Source of the DNA: Aureispira sp050633105
GTDB lineage: Bacteria; Bacteroidota; Bacteroidia; Chitinophagales; Saprospiraceae
Length of the DNA: 64,000 bases
Assembly (NCBI GenBank): GCA_050633105.1
Contig: JBOEFW010000053.1
Coordinates: forward strand, 1-64,000
Direction of reading: 5' to 3'
Positions 26,776 to 34,254 of the stretch are shown one piece after another; position 1 is the stretch's first letter; every line of letters starts with the position of its first letter. The notes below the pieces were generated by a model, which ran no database searches, had not been told where the DNA came from, and saw nothing but the letters and a program-made list of their open reading frames with translations. Made by a program: the position numbers and the translations under genes.

Positions 26776-28098
26776 TTAAACATCTACTCGTTGGATTTTT
26801 GCCCCTAAAGCATTCAAACGTTCATCAATGCGTTCATAACCGCGATCGATTTGGTTGATTTGTAGTATTTTACTTGTTCCTTTAGCAGACAAAGCAGCAA
26901 TTAAAAGAGATACTCCTGCTCTAATATCAGGCGATGTCATTGTAATTCCACGTAAAGGATATTGACGGCCAAGTCCAATAATATTAGCGCGGTGTGGATC
27001 ACAAAGAATAACTTGTGCGCCCATATCAATTAACTTATCAACAAAGAACAAACGACTCTCAAACATCTTTTGATGAATCAAAACACTGCCTCTAGCCTGT
27101 GTAGCAATCACCAATAAAATACTCATTAAATCAGGTGGAAAGCCTGGCCAAGGCGAATCGTAAATAGTCATAATAGAACCATCAATAAATGTCTGAATCT
27201 CATACAACTCTTGTGATGGCACATAGATATCGTCTCCAATCACCTCCAATTGGATCCCCATTCGTCTATACATTGGTAAAATATTTCCCAAGGCATCCAC
27301 CCGAACGTTTTTAATGGTCAACTCTGACTGTGTCATTGCTGCTAAACCAATAAAACTACCGATCTCAATCATATCAGGCAATAGGCGATGAGCCGTTCCA
27401 AACAATTGTCCCACACCTTCTACAACCAGCTTATTAGAACCTACTCCTGTAATACGTGCTCCCATACCATTCAACATTTTGCATAATTGTTGTAGGTAAG
27501 GCTCACAAGCCGCATTATAGATGGTTGTAATTCCTTTTGCTAGACTAGCCGCCATTACAGTATTGGCAGTTCCTGTTACCGAAATTTCATCCATCAGAAT
27601 ATACGCCCCAACCAATTGAGATGTTTCAATACTATAGCGATTTTTATCCGCGTCATAGTGAAATTCTGCTCCTAGTTTTTGAAGGCCCAGTAGATGGGTA
27701 TCCAAGCGACGACGGCCGATTTTATCTCCGCCAGGTTGTGGCAAAATAGCTCGACCATAGCGTGCTAACAAAGGTCCCAGCAACATCACAGAGCCTCTAA
27801 TTTTACTAGCCTTTGCAGTAAAGGCCGGGCTATTAAGGTAATCTAAATCTATTGCTCTAGCTTCAAAAGTATAACTATGATCATCCAAAGCATTAACTTC
27901 TACCCCTAAGCCTTTGAGTAAATCAATGAGCAAAACAACATCTTTGATGTTGGGTAAATTCGTAAGCGTAACACGTTCTGGTGTCAAGAGTGTAGCGCAA
28001 ATTACTTGTAAGGCTTCGTTCTTGGCGCCTTGAGGAGTAATTTCCCCTTGAAGACGATGGCCGCCTTCTACAATAAAGGCTTGATTTTTTGTGGACAT
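26776..28098 (-). CDS. murA: UDP-N-acetylglucosamine 1-carboxyvinyltransferase with Asp at the usual Cys115 site
   Basis: MurA transfers enolpyruvate from PEP to UDP-GlcNAc, the first committed step of peptidoglycan synthesis in the cytoplasm. The start at 28098 (MSTKNQAFIVEGGHRLQGEI) matches the family; the upstream in-frame extension is not conserved in type. The catalytic Lys is in TPQGAKNEAL (Lys26). The loop that carries Cys115 in E. coli reads LPQPGGDKIGRRRLDTH, with Asp125 replacing the cysteine. Cys-to-Asp enzymes remain active and resist fosfomycin, as known for mycobacteria and chlamydiae. I recall the same PGGDKIGRRRLDTH loop in other Bacteroidota, so this is a lineage trait. Other family segments: TGTANTVMAASLAKGITTIY, AACEPYLQQLCKMLNGMGA. 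Length 440 is slightly above the usual 420. Confidence 0.94.
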   Translation of the reverse strand: MSTKNQAFIVEGGHRLQGEITPQGAKNEALQVICATLLTPERVTLTNLPNIKDVVLLIDLLKGLGVEVNALDDHSYTFEARAIDLDYLNSPAFTAKASKIRGSVMLLGPLLARYGRAILPQPGGDKIGRRRLDTHLLGLQKLGAEFHYDADKNRYSIETSQLVGAYILMDEISVTGTANTVMAASLAKGITTIYNAACEPYLQQLCKMLNGMGARITGVGSNKLVVEGVGQLFGTAHRLLPDMIEIGSFIGLAAMTQSELTIKNVRVDALGNILPMYRRMGIQLEVIGDDIYVPSQELYEIQTFIDGSIMTIYDSPWPGFPPDLMSILLVIATQARGSVLIHQKMFESRLFFVDKLIDMGAQVILCDPHRANIIGLGRQYPLRGITMTSPDIRAGVSLLIAALSAKGTSKILQINQIDRGYERIDERLNALGAKIQRVDV

Positions 28099-28419
28099 AA
28101 TGACAGATGCTTTCAGTCGGTTGTTGTAAATTGCCTTCCTATCAGTAGGTCGGCCTATGGGATTAAACAACAGCCTTTCAGAGCTTGGCTGTTATTTTTA
28201 TATGTATCATCAAATATTAAGTGTCTGATATAAGTAGATATAACCTATTGATGGCTTAATTTTGCAATTAACGGCTTTAAAAGCCTCGTAATAGCTCGCT
28301 ATTATTTTGTTTTTTTGCCTTGTTATTTACTAAAATCTATTGCAATACTACTTGTTATTTATTTTAGGTCGTCACTTAATTCATTTCAACAAAGATAAAC
28401 AAAGCTCATACACTTTATT
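28099..28419. other. 321-base divergent intergenic region
   Basis: This lies between murA (minus) and an alpha/beta hydrolase (plus). It is AT-rich with a small GGCTTT/AAAGCC hairpin near 28275. No consensus promoter, RNA gene or coding frame is recognised. Confidence 0.35.
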
Positions 28420-29367
28420 ATGAAGAAGATTCTAAAGCTCCTCCTATTCTTAAGTCTTATTTTTATTCTTGTAGGCAATGTGGTTTTATACAACCATGCC
28501 TACAATTTCACCCACTTTGCTGATAAAGATCTTCCAAGAATTACTACTCAAAGTGTTCAGCACAAATCATTGGAAGACCGCTTAAAGTTAGCTTTTTTTG
28601 GAGTCGAAATTCCAAAATCACGCAATAAAATTCAGCCGCAGTGTTCTTTCAAAACCATTACTATTGGACAATCCCCTCAACTCCATAGTTGGTGGATACC
28701 AACAAAGAAAACGCCCAAAGGAGTGGCTCTATTATTTCACGGGTATACCTCTAAAAAATCTAATTTACTCAATAATGCTTATGTTCTACAACGCTTAGGC
28801 TATCACTGTTTGTTAGTAGACTTTAGAGCACATGGTGATTCCGAAGGATTAGAAACAACCATTGGTTATAAAGAGGCAGAAGATGTGAAACGTTGTTATG
28901 ATTACATTAAACATCGACATTCAGATCTTCCTATCGTTCTGTTTGGTACTTCTATGGGGGCTGTTAGTATTTTAAAAGCCGTACATGATTATGATTTAGC
29001 CCCTCAAAAGCTAATCATCGAATGCCCATTTCAAGATATGCGCACAGCAGTTGAACAACGCTTCAAGCGATTTAAACTCCCCAACGTTATTTTGCCTGAT
29101 GTTTTACTCTTTTGGGGCGATTGGCAAACAGGGATCAAAAGTAGAACACATAGTTCGGTAGATTATGCTCAAAAAGTTACCATTCCTACCTTGCTGCTCT
29201 ATGGTGCTAAAGATCACCGAGTAGATCGCGCTGAAACAGAAGCAGTTTTAGGAGCCTTAGCTGGCTCTAAGAAATTAGTTGTTTTTGAAGAAGCAGGCCA
29301 TGACCACATTATAGATGATGTCACCAAAGAATGGACTTCCGCTGTTTGGACATTTTTAGAAGCTTAG
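28420..29367 (+). CDS. Membrane-anchored alpha/beta hydrolase
   Basis: A serine hydrolase of 315 residues with an N-terminal anchor (LLLFLSLIFILVGNVVLYNH, about 7-26). The oxyanion-hole strand is GVALLFHGYTSKKSNLL (about 100). The nucleophile elbow is Gly-Thr-Ser-Met-Gly (FGTSMGAVSILKAV, Ser about 179). The acid is in LLLYGAKDHRVD (about 265) and the His in FEEAGHDHIID (about 296). The fold matches YqkD/BEM46-like hydrolases that face the periplasm or membrane; the substrate is not known. The stop codon overlaps the stop of the convergent gene by a few bases, so the two transcripts are complementary at their ends. Confidence 0.87.
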   Translation: MKKILKLLLFLSLIFILVGNVVLYNHAYNFTHFADKDLPRITTQSVQHKSLEDRLKLAFFGVEIPKSRNKIQPQCSFKTITIGQSPQLHSWWIPTKKTPKGVALLFHGYTSKKSNLLNNAYVLQRLGYHCLLVDFRAHGDSEGLETTIGYKEAEDVKRCYDYIKHRHSDLPIVLFGTSMGAVSILKAVHDYDLAPQKLIIECPFQDMRTAVEQRFKRFKLPNVILPDVLLFWGDWQTGIKSRTHSSVDYAQKVTIPTLLLYGAKDHRVDRAETEAVLGALAGSKKLVVFEEAGHDHIIDDVTKEWTSAVWTFLEA

Positions 29368-30173
29368 CGCTTATAGTATTTGAGCATAAAGGCAGGATCA
29401 ACTTTCATGATATCCCACAAATCAGGCTCTCCTACATCGTGTAAAGCATCTTGTTCTGTTCCAATATAGTAAACAGGGACATCTACAGGATCTCCAACAC
29501 CTACTTGAGCAAACAAAGCATCCGCAATCCGTGCAGAGTCTTTTCTATATTCTGCTAACAAATAATCCCGACGGCGGTCTAGTTCATCGTATAAGTCATT
29601 GTATATTTTGATACCAATAAGCTCTCCTTCTCGGTAATAATAAGTTTCTGTTACCTTATGAGGAGGTTCGCTATCATAATAATCTACTGCTCCTGATAAG
29701 AGCCCTTCTTCATACATTACTATATCCGTTTTCTTACTTCCATTTTCATGATATTGGACTTCAAATGTAATGTTTCCATTATTAAGAGCAGAATAGAAGA
29801 ATTTATGTCTAGGGTTGCCATTGGGCCAATAATAAACAGTCGAGTCGATCCGAATACCATTATCAAAATGAGCAATTAATAACGTATCCCCTTCCTCGTC
29901 GTACTGGTACTGGGTACCATGTATCCGACCGTTTTTATAGGGCGTATCTTTCATTTTGTAGATGATACGGCCTGTTTTTTTATCGGTCCAGTAATCGGTA
30001 GTATGTTGTGTACTATCACTGTCACGAATACCTACTTCACAAATTTGAGGAGTAAGGGAATTTATCTGAACGGTTGTATCAGGGTAGCCAGCAGGCTCAT
30101 AATCATCAAAAGGGTTTTTACAAGACGGAATTAGCCAAATTAATACCGCTAGGAGAAAGAGGGAGTATCTCAT
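29364..30173 (-). CDS. MORN-like repeat lipoprotein
   Basis: A 269-residue lipoprotein: signal MRYSLFLLAVLIWLIPSCKN with lipobox Ile-Pro-Ser-Cys. The mature protein has several units of the MORN_2/YwqK type, in which an aromatic-Gly pattern recurs: TGRIIYKMKDTPYKNGRIHG, QYQYDEEGDTLLIAHFDNGI, YYWPNGNPRHKFFYS, QYHENGSKKTDIVMYEEGLL. Such repeats occur in many Bacteroidota surface proteins and in YwqK-annotated proteins; the antitoxin label sometimes attached is not supported here. The gene overlaps the convergent hydrolase gene by 4 bases (29364-29367). Confidence 0.75.
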   Translation of the reverse strand: MRYSLFLLAVLIWLIPSCKNPFDDYEPAGYPDTTVQINSLTPQICEVGIRDSDSTQHTTDYWTDKKTGRIIYKMKDTPYKNGRIHGTQYQYDEEGDTLLIAHFDNGIRIDSTVYYWPNGNPRHKFFYSALNNGNITFEVQYHENGSKKTDIVMYEEGLLSGAVDYYDSEPPHKVTETYYYREGELIGIKIYNDLYDELDRRRDYLLAEYRKDSARIADALFAQVGVGDPVDVPVYYIGTEQDALHDVGEPDLWDIMKVDPAFMLKYYKR

Positions 30174-30334
30174 AAATCTTTTCTATTTGTAATACACCAT
30201 GAGATACATTAGCAGTGGTTTAGTATACTGCTCTTGCTCATGGAAACTTTATAGTGCGTTTCCTTAAAGATACCAATTTCCAAGGATTTTATCTCCCTTC
30301 CTGCTTGAACTTTTTATAATAAGAAACAACAAGG

Positions 30335-30383
30335 CATTAGGAGCACAAAAAAGCGCTTTCTCCTAATGGAAGAAAGCGCTTTT
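30335..30383 (-). terminator. Terminator of the exb cluster with a loop-complementary flank
   Basis: AAAAGCGCTTTCT (30349-30361) pairs with AGAAAGCGCTTTT (30371-30383); the minus-strand side ends in a T run. The loop plus one base of stem, CTCCTAATG (30360-30368), is exactly complementary to CATTAGGAG at 30335-30343 just outside the hairpin. This gives pseudoknot-like interleaved pairing. Confidence 0.75.
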
Positions 30384-30407
30384 GTACTAGTTCTTATCTA
30401 TTTGTGC

Positions 30408-30881
30408 TTAGCTATCTCCTAAATCGGTTGCTAAGTAACTTACTTTTCTAAAGTCGATTTTGCGCAACTCTGTTTTTACGTCCGTGACAATACCCATTTT
30501 TACGTCTCTATCGATACGTAAAGCAGCCGTCATTTTATCACGTAGTTTAGCAGGCACTACTTTCTCCTTTTCATTCGCAATGAATACTGGAATTGCAGAA
30601 GGTTCTGCAAATTGATCATTCAATTGAATACGTGGCGCTGTTCCCATTACAGAAGCATATTTTGCCACAGGTGTTCCAATGTAAATGTGCGTCACTAGAG
30701 ATTTTTTCTCTAATTTCTGTAATTCCGTTGCGCTAGGTACTTGAATTTGCACCATTACTTCACTATCTCTCATTTTGGTTACTACCATAAAGAAAAACAG
30801 CAACATAAAAACAATATCTGGTAACGATGCCGTGGTTATCCCTGGTGCATCTTTTTTACCTTTCTTTTTGAACTTAGACAT
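30408..30881 (-). CDS. ExbD/TolR-family protein, divergent third copy
   Basis: A 157-residue proton-channel partner with one N-terminal membrane helix (TTASLPDIVFMLLFFFMVVT, about 16-35) carrying the conserved Asp that handles protons in ExbD/TolR/MotB. The periplasmic part (about 40-157) is short and basic. Compared with the two ExbD copies just upstream it has ASLPDIVFML instead of GSMADIAFLL, so it is a separate lineage rather than a recent copy. It is the last gene of the cluster and is followed by a terminator. Confidence 0.87.
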   Translation of the reverse strand: MSKFKKKGKKDAPGITTASLPDIVFMLLFFFMVVTKMRDSEVMVQIQVPSATELQKLEKKSLVTHIYIGTPVAKYASVMGTAPRIQLNDQFAEPSAIPVFIANEKEKVVPAKLRDKMTAALRIDRDVKMGIVTDVKTELRKIDFRKVSYLATDLGDS

Positions 30882-30958
30882 AATTTTTAATCCATAAGGT
30901 TTTCAAAGTGACCTTTGCAGAGGTTGCCCCCAGTTGGTCATTAATTTTACTCCATGTG

Positions 30959-31456
30959 TTATTTGGGGGCTTCCCATTGCGTTTCGGCAAATACCAAAGG
31001 CAATGTTTTGCGAATACCCTGTTGCAAATCAGGTGTCAAGTTCTCATAAGAACGCCCATATTGAGCCATTGCACTGGCTTCCCAGCGCGCCTTATAATCT
31101 GTTTTGACAACATCATAAACAGCCAAATAATTGGCGTAATCAACTTGCTTGTCGTGCTCTAAATGCACCACTGCTTTTTGCGCTGGTATGGTCCTTAGTA
31201 ATTGCTCGATATACATTGGCAATTCTTCTAGACTAGCCTTTTTTTCCTCTATTGACAATTGTCCCAGCCCATTCAATCGAATGTTTAAAACATTTTCATG
31301 ATGAATAGACTTATAATCTGTAGACCAAGGTGGTAAAGTGGTTGACAATCCCGCTTCGGTCTGAATAGTGGTAGTTACTAAAAAGAAAATTAGCAACAAA
31401 AAGGCAACATCAGCCATTGACCCCGCATTAATGGGCGGTACTTTTTCTCGTTTCAT
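30959..31456 (-). CDS. ExbD/TolR-family protein, second copy
   Basis: A 165-residue ExbD. The ATG at 31456 is preferred over an upstream in-frame start because ExbD proteins begin like MKREKVPPINAGSMADVAFL. The membrane helix is ADVAFLLLIFFLVTTTIQTE, with the proton-linked Asp at its start. The periplasmic part is a ferredoxin-like domain (about 45-165). The first 35 codons are close in DNA and protein to the preceding ExbD gene (31537-32079), while the rest has diverged, which points to an old tandem duplication held by selection at the helix. Confidence 0.87.
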   Translation of the reverse strand: MKREKVPPINAGSMADVAFLLLIFFLVTTTIQTEAGLSTTLPPWSTDYKSIHHENVLNIRLNGLGQLSIEEKKASLEELPMYIEQLLRTIPAQKAVVHLEHDKQVDYANYLAVYDVVKTDYKARWEASAMAQYGRSYENLTPDLQQGIRKTLPLVFAETQWEAPK

Positions 31457-31536
31457 AAGAACTTCTTTAGAGGGTTGATAAAATCGCCCCACGCATTGCT
31501 AGATAGAAGTTCTATAAAGTATAGTTCCTAGTCTTC

Positions 31537-32079
31537 CTAAGCGTCCAAGCTTGTTGGTTCTGCTTCAGAAATAACCAATGGAATATCGTTCTTAATTGCT
31601 TTCTGTTCTTCTCTTCCTAAGTCAGAAAAATCACGACCATAACGTCTTTCCGCTTCTTCCTGCCATAACTCATAATAAGCTGCTTTGAGCTGATTGTATA
31701 CTCCAATGTATGCTTCATATGAAGTACCATTGTCATTCAATAAACTTACAACAGATAATTTAGGAGAATCCGAAGCATTAGGATCTTTTCCATAGTTCAT
31801 GATGAACGTTTTGAGACGATCTTTGATCTGTCCAATCTCTGACAACGGCATTGGGCGACCACGCACCAATAACTGATTGTTGGCATTGATTTGCACCGCA
31901 AAAACGTTTCTTTTGTTCTTTTTTTCTGGTGGCGGAGGCACCTCCACATAAGGAGGCAACAAAACATTAAGTCCTGAATCCGTCTGTATGGTAGTTGTTA
32001 CCAAGAAGAAAATCAATAACAAGAAGGCAATATCTGCCATCGAACCCGCATTGATTTCTGGAATTTCTCTTTTAGCCAT
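31537..32079 (-). CDS. exbD: ExbD/TolR-family protein, first copy
   Basis: A 180-residue inner-membrane protein that, with ExbB, harvests the proton gradient to energise TonB or a similar periplasmic device. The N-terminus is KREIPEINAGSMADIAFLLL, with the conserved Asp at the start of the helix; a Pro-rich linker follows (PPYVEVPPPPEKKNK) and then the periplasmic domain with a long helical tail. Gene order is exbB - four-helix membrane protein - exbD - exbD - exbD, a layout seen in Bacteroidota. It is 19 bases from the membrane-protein gene, so co-transcription is nearly certain. Confidence 0.9.
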   Translation of the reverse strand: MAKREIPEINAGSMADIAFLLLIFFLVTTTIQTDSGLNVLLPPYVEVPPPPEKKNKRNVFAVQINANNQLLVRGRPMPLSEIGQIKDRLKTFIMNYGKDPNASDSPKLSVVSLLNDNGTSYEAYIGVYNQLKAAYYELWQEEAERRYGRDFSDLGREEQKAIKNDIPLVISEAEPTSLDA

Positions 32080-32098
32080 AATGGTTTGTGCTTAAAAC

Positions 32099-32644
32099 TT
32101 ATTGTTTAATCAAATCGCGCAACATGCCGCCAGCCATTGCAATAACAGCTAAAATCAACATGATGTAACCATATTTAATCAAGCCATCTGCTAATTGCAA
32201 ACTTTGTGATTGCGTTTCGCCTTCCTTGAAGACAACAGGTGTTGTTATTACCTTACCGTCAATTACTTGTTCCGTAACTGGTAATAAACTTCCATCACTG
32301 TTGATTAATTCTTCCGTCAAGTAAGCATCGCCCATACTATAAGTAATACCAAATAGTACTAATAGTATAGCAAAAGCAATAATTCCTTTTAGCGATTCTT
32401 TTGGATTGCGAGCAACATAAATAATGGTAAAGACTAGCACTAAGATACAGGCTAAACCAATTAGAACATAAGTCGCATAGATTCCAAAGTTGAAGCTGCT
32501 CATTTCATAGAGTTCTTCTTTACTTGGATTAATATCTGGGTAACTCGCTGCAATGATGACAAAGGTTAGAACAGCTAAGATAGCTCCAATTCCAAAACCA
32601 ATTGCCACGCCATATTTCTTGAGAAACTGATAGGCTCCAGTCAT
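32099..32644 (-). CDS. Four-helix membrane protein of the exb cluster
   Basis: A 181-residue integral membrane protein not recognised by name. Helices are visible at about 11-32 (AIGFGIGAILAVLTFVIIAA), 51-74 (FGIYATYVLIGLACILVLVF), 84-104 (GIIAFAILLVLFGITYSMGD) and 157-177 (GYIMLILAVIAMAGGMLRDL). A periplasmic loop of about 45 residues separates helices 3 and 4. It sits between exbB and the first exbD with only short gaps, so it is likely a subunit or regulator of this motor. It could be a gliding or TonB-linked accessory; the sequence does not tell. Confidence 0.8.
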   Translation of the reverse strand: MTGAYQFLKKYGVAIGFGIGAILAVLTFVIIAASYPDINPSKEELYEMSSFNFGIYATYVLIGLACILVLVFTIIYVARNPKESLKGIIAFAILLVLFGITYSMGDAYLTEELINSDGSLLPVTEQVIDGKVITTPVVFKEGETQSQSLQLADGLIKYGYIMLILAVIAMAGGMLRDLIKQ

Positions 32645-32677
32645 AACAATTCTAGATTTTATAAGTTAATCAAAAAA

Positions 32678-33520
32678 TTACCCTTCTGAGGTAGTTGTAT
32701 TACCTGCTCTAGTATCAATTAAGATATCCATTAAATCTAAAGAAGCAGCTTCCATCGAGTTAATCAAACTATCTATTTTCGCAGTAATATAGTTGTAGAA
32801 AATTTGTAGAATAATCGCTGTGATCAAACCAAATACAGTGGTCAAAAGGGCTACTTTAATACCCCCTGCTACCATTGAAGGTTGAATATCACCTGCTGCT
32901 TCAATAGAAGAGAAGGCGTCAATCATACCTAATACAGTACCCATAAACCCTAACATTGGAGCCAAGGCAATAAATAAAGCCAACCATACCAAACCTTTTT
33001 CTAATAAACCAGCTTGAATACTTCCGTTAGAAACAATGGCTTTTTCTACTTCAGCTAAAGAGCCATCAGCGCGCTTTAGACCTTCACCCAATACTTCAGC
33101 AGTTGGGCCAGGAGTAGCTTTACAAATGTTTTTAGCAGCAGCATAGTCCCCTCTTGCGATGGCGCCTTCTAAATCAGCTACTAATTTATTAGTGTTGACA
33201 GTAGCTAAACTCAAGGTAATAATACGCTCGATAGCAATAGCTAGTCCTAAAATCAAACACACCAATACAATAGACATGAATAACCAACCACCATCAATGA
33301 AGTTTTTCTTAACTACTTGATGGAAAGATTGCTCTACGACAGGTTCACTAACAGCAGGCATTTCTTCTACTGGATCATCCGCTGGAGTTTCAATAGGCTG
33401 CTCCATGGCAGTGTCTCCTGAATTAGAAGAGTCTACTGCAGGATCGTCCTGAGCCAAAAGTGTATTGTACGTACATACACTCATGAAGAGTGCGAGGAAT
33501 AAAACGAAAACCTTTTTCAT
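32678..33520 (-). CDS. exbB: MotA/TolQ/ExbB proton channel family protein
   Basis: A 280-residue ExbB, longer than the enterobacterial form because of a signal-peptide-like N-terminus (MKKVFVLFLALFMSVCTYNT) and an acidic linker (about 25-70) that would lie in the periplasm. The first core helix is WLFMSIVLVCLILGLAIAIE (about 79-98). The cytoplasmic part includes LEGAIARGDYAAAKNICKAT. The channel helices are LVWLALFIALAPMLGFMGTV (with LGMIDAFSSIEAAGDI after it) and GIKVALLTTVFGLITAIILQ, the ExbB/TolQ signature. A TATTTTTG -7 element (minus strand, 33552-33559) lies 32 bases upstream, and it is the first gene of the five-gene cluster. Confidence 0.92.
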   Translation of the reverse strand: MKKVFVLFLALFMSVCTYNTLLAQDDPAVDSSNSGDTAMEQPIETPADDPVEEMPAVSEPVVEQSFHQVVKKNFIDGGWLFMSIVLVCLILGLAIAIERIITLSLATVNTNKLVADLEGAIARGDYAAAKNICKATPGPTAEVLGEGLKRADGSLAEVEKAIVSNGSIQAGLLEKGLVWLALFIALAPMLGFMGTVLGMIDAFSSIEAAGDIQPSMVAGGIKVALLTTVFGLITAIILQIFYNYITAKIDSLINSMEAASLDLMDILIDTRAGNTTTSEG

Positions 33521-33708
33521 AACGTAAAGATGGTTTGCGAAAGTTTTTAAACAAAAATAAGATTAGTTAGTACTATAGTAAACACAACATCTAGCCTCGG
33601 TGAAGGACTATTGTATAGTGTTTAGAAAAAACTACTGTTGTAAGGAACGTTGATTGTACTAAATTGGTTAGGATAGAACAGCAACTTCTTTTGCAGTAGC
33701 CAAAAATA

Positions 33709-33798
33709 TGGCGGAGAGAGCGGGATTCGAACCCGCGGTACCCGCAAAGGCACACACGCTTTCCAGGCGTGCCCGATCAACCACTCTGGCACCTCTCC
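33709..33798 (-). tRNA. tRNA-Ser (anticodon GGA)
   Basis: On the minus strand the 5' end GGAGAGG pairs with the 3' TCTCTCC of the acceptor stem, followed by discriminator G and an encoded CCA (33709-33711). The T-arm GCGGGTTCGAATCCCGC is complete. The anticodon loop CTGGAAA gives anticodon GGA (33762-33764), reading UCC/UCU. A long variable arm between anticodon and T arms makes it class II, as expected for serine. Confidence 0.95.
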
Positions 33799-33989
33799 CT
33801 GAATTTTGACCCTATCAAAGCTTGGTTTGCTGTCAACAGGATGCACAAAAATTGTAAATAAATAGGACAATACAAAATTTTCATCGGCTAATGTCCTATT
33901 ATTTTTGAGCCTCCTATGAATTCCCTCCTTAGAGTTTTACAAAGCTCTTTTTTAGAGCATTCAGTTATGGCGCCCCTCCCTTTTGACAA

Positions 33990-34039
33990 AAAAAGAAAAA
34001 GAGATAGAGCTAAGTAGTGGTTAAGTACTCTAACTCTTT
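33990..34039 (-). terminator. Second minus-strand terminator-like hairpin
   Basis: CTCTAACTCTTT (34028-34039) pairs with AAAGAGATAGAG (33998-34009) with one A-A mismatch; on the minus strand the stem runs into TTTTTCTTTTTTTG. No protein gene ends here. Confidence 0.5.
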
Positions 34040-34169
34040 TAGCCGCACAACCAACTGATTATGCTAAGAAAATGAAGGTTTACCAATGCAAACAGTTGTT
34101 GTTGGGAGCAAGCGCTGCATCGGTTAGTAGTATAGATGCACCTATTATTATTTTTGGTGTCCTCCCTTC

Positions 34170-34212
34170 AAAAAAAATTGATTAGTTTTTGTTGCACAAA
34201 AACTAATCAATT
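34170..34212 (-). terminator. Terminator of the SDR gene
   Basis: AATTGATTAGTTTTTG (34176-34191) pairs perfectly with CAAAAACTAATCAATT (34197-34212) around a 5-base loop, and the minus strand continues as a T run. Further AATCAATTGA-type repeats between 34206 and 34245 could form alternative hairpins. Confidence 0.85.
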
Positions 34213-34254
34213 GAAAATCAACATTTTAATCAATTGATTTTTCTTATAAAAAAA

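Larger units (their letters stand above)
33799..34254. other. 456-base region with two minus-oriented terminators and no gene
   Basis: It lies between tRNA-Ser and the SDR gene. It holds a strong terminator at 34176-34212, a second one at 33998-34039, and between them about 135 bases with TGCATC/GATGCA arms that could be a small RNA. A 37-codon frame at 34072 is not convincing. Confidence 0.4.

Noticed and set aside
29364..30173. YwqK-type antitoxin annotation for the MORN-like lipoprotein
   Set aside because: No toxin gene is adjacent and it is a lipoprotein; the repeats alone do not support a toxin-antitoxin role.
33622..33870. An 82-codon frame across the tRNA-Ser gene
   Set aside because: It reads through a complete tRNA with all arms and CCA; the frame is incidental.
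34072..34185. A possible 37-residue protein between tRNA-Ser and the SDR gene
   Set aside because: There is no promoter or good start context, the frame runs into the terminator stem, and the sequence has no recognisable feature.
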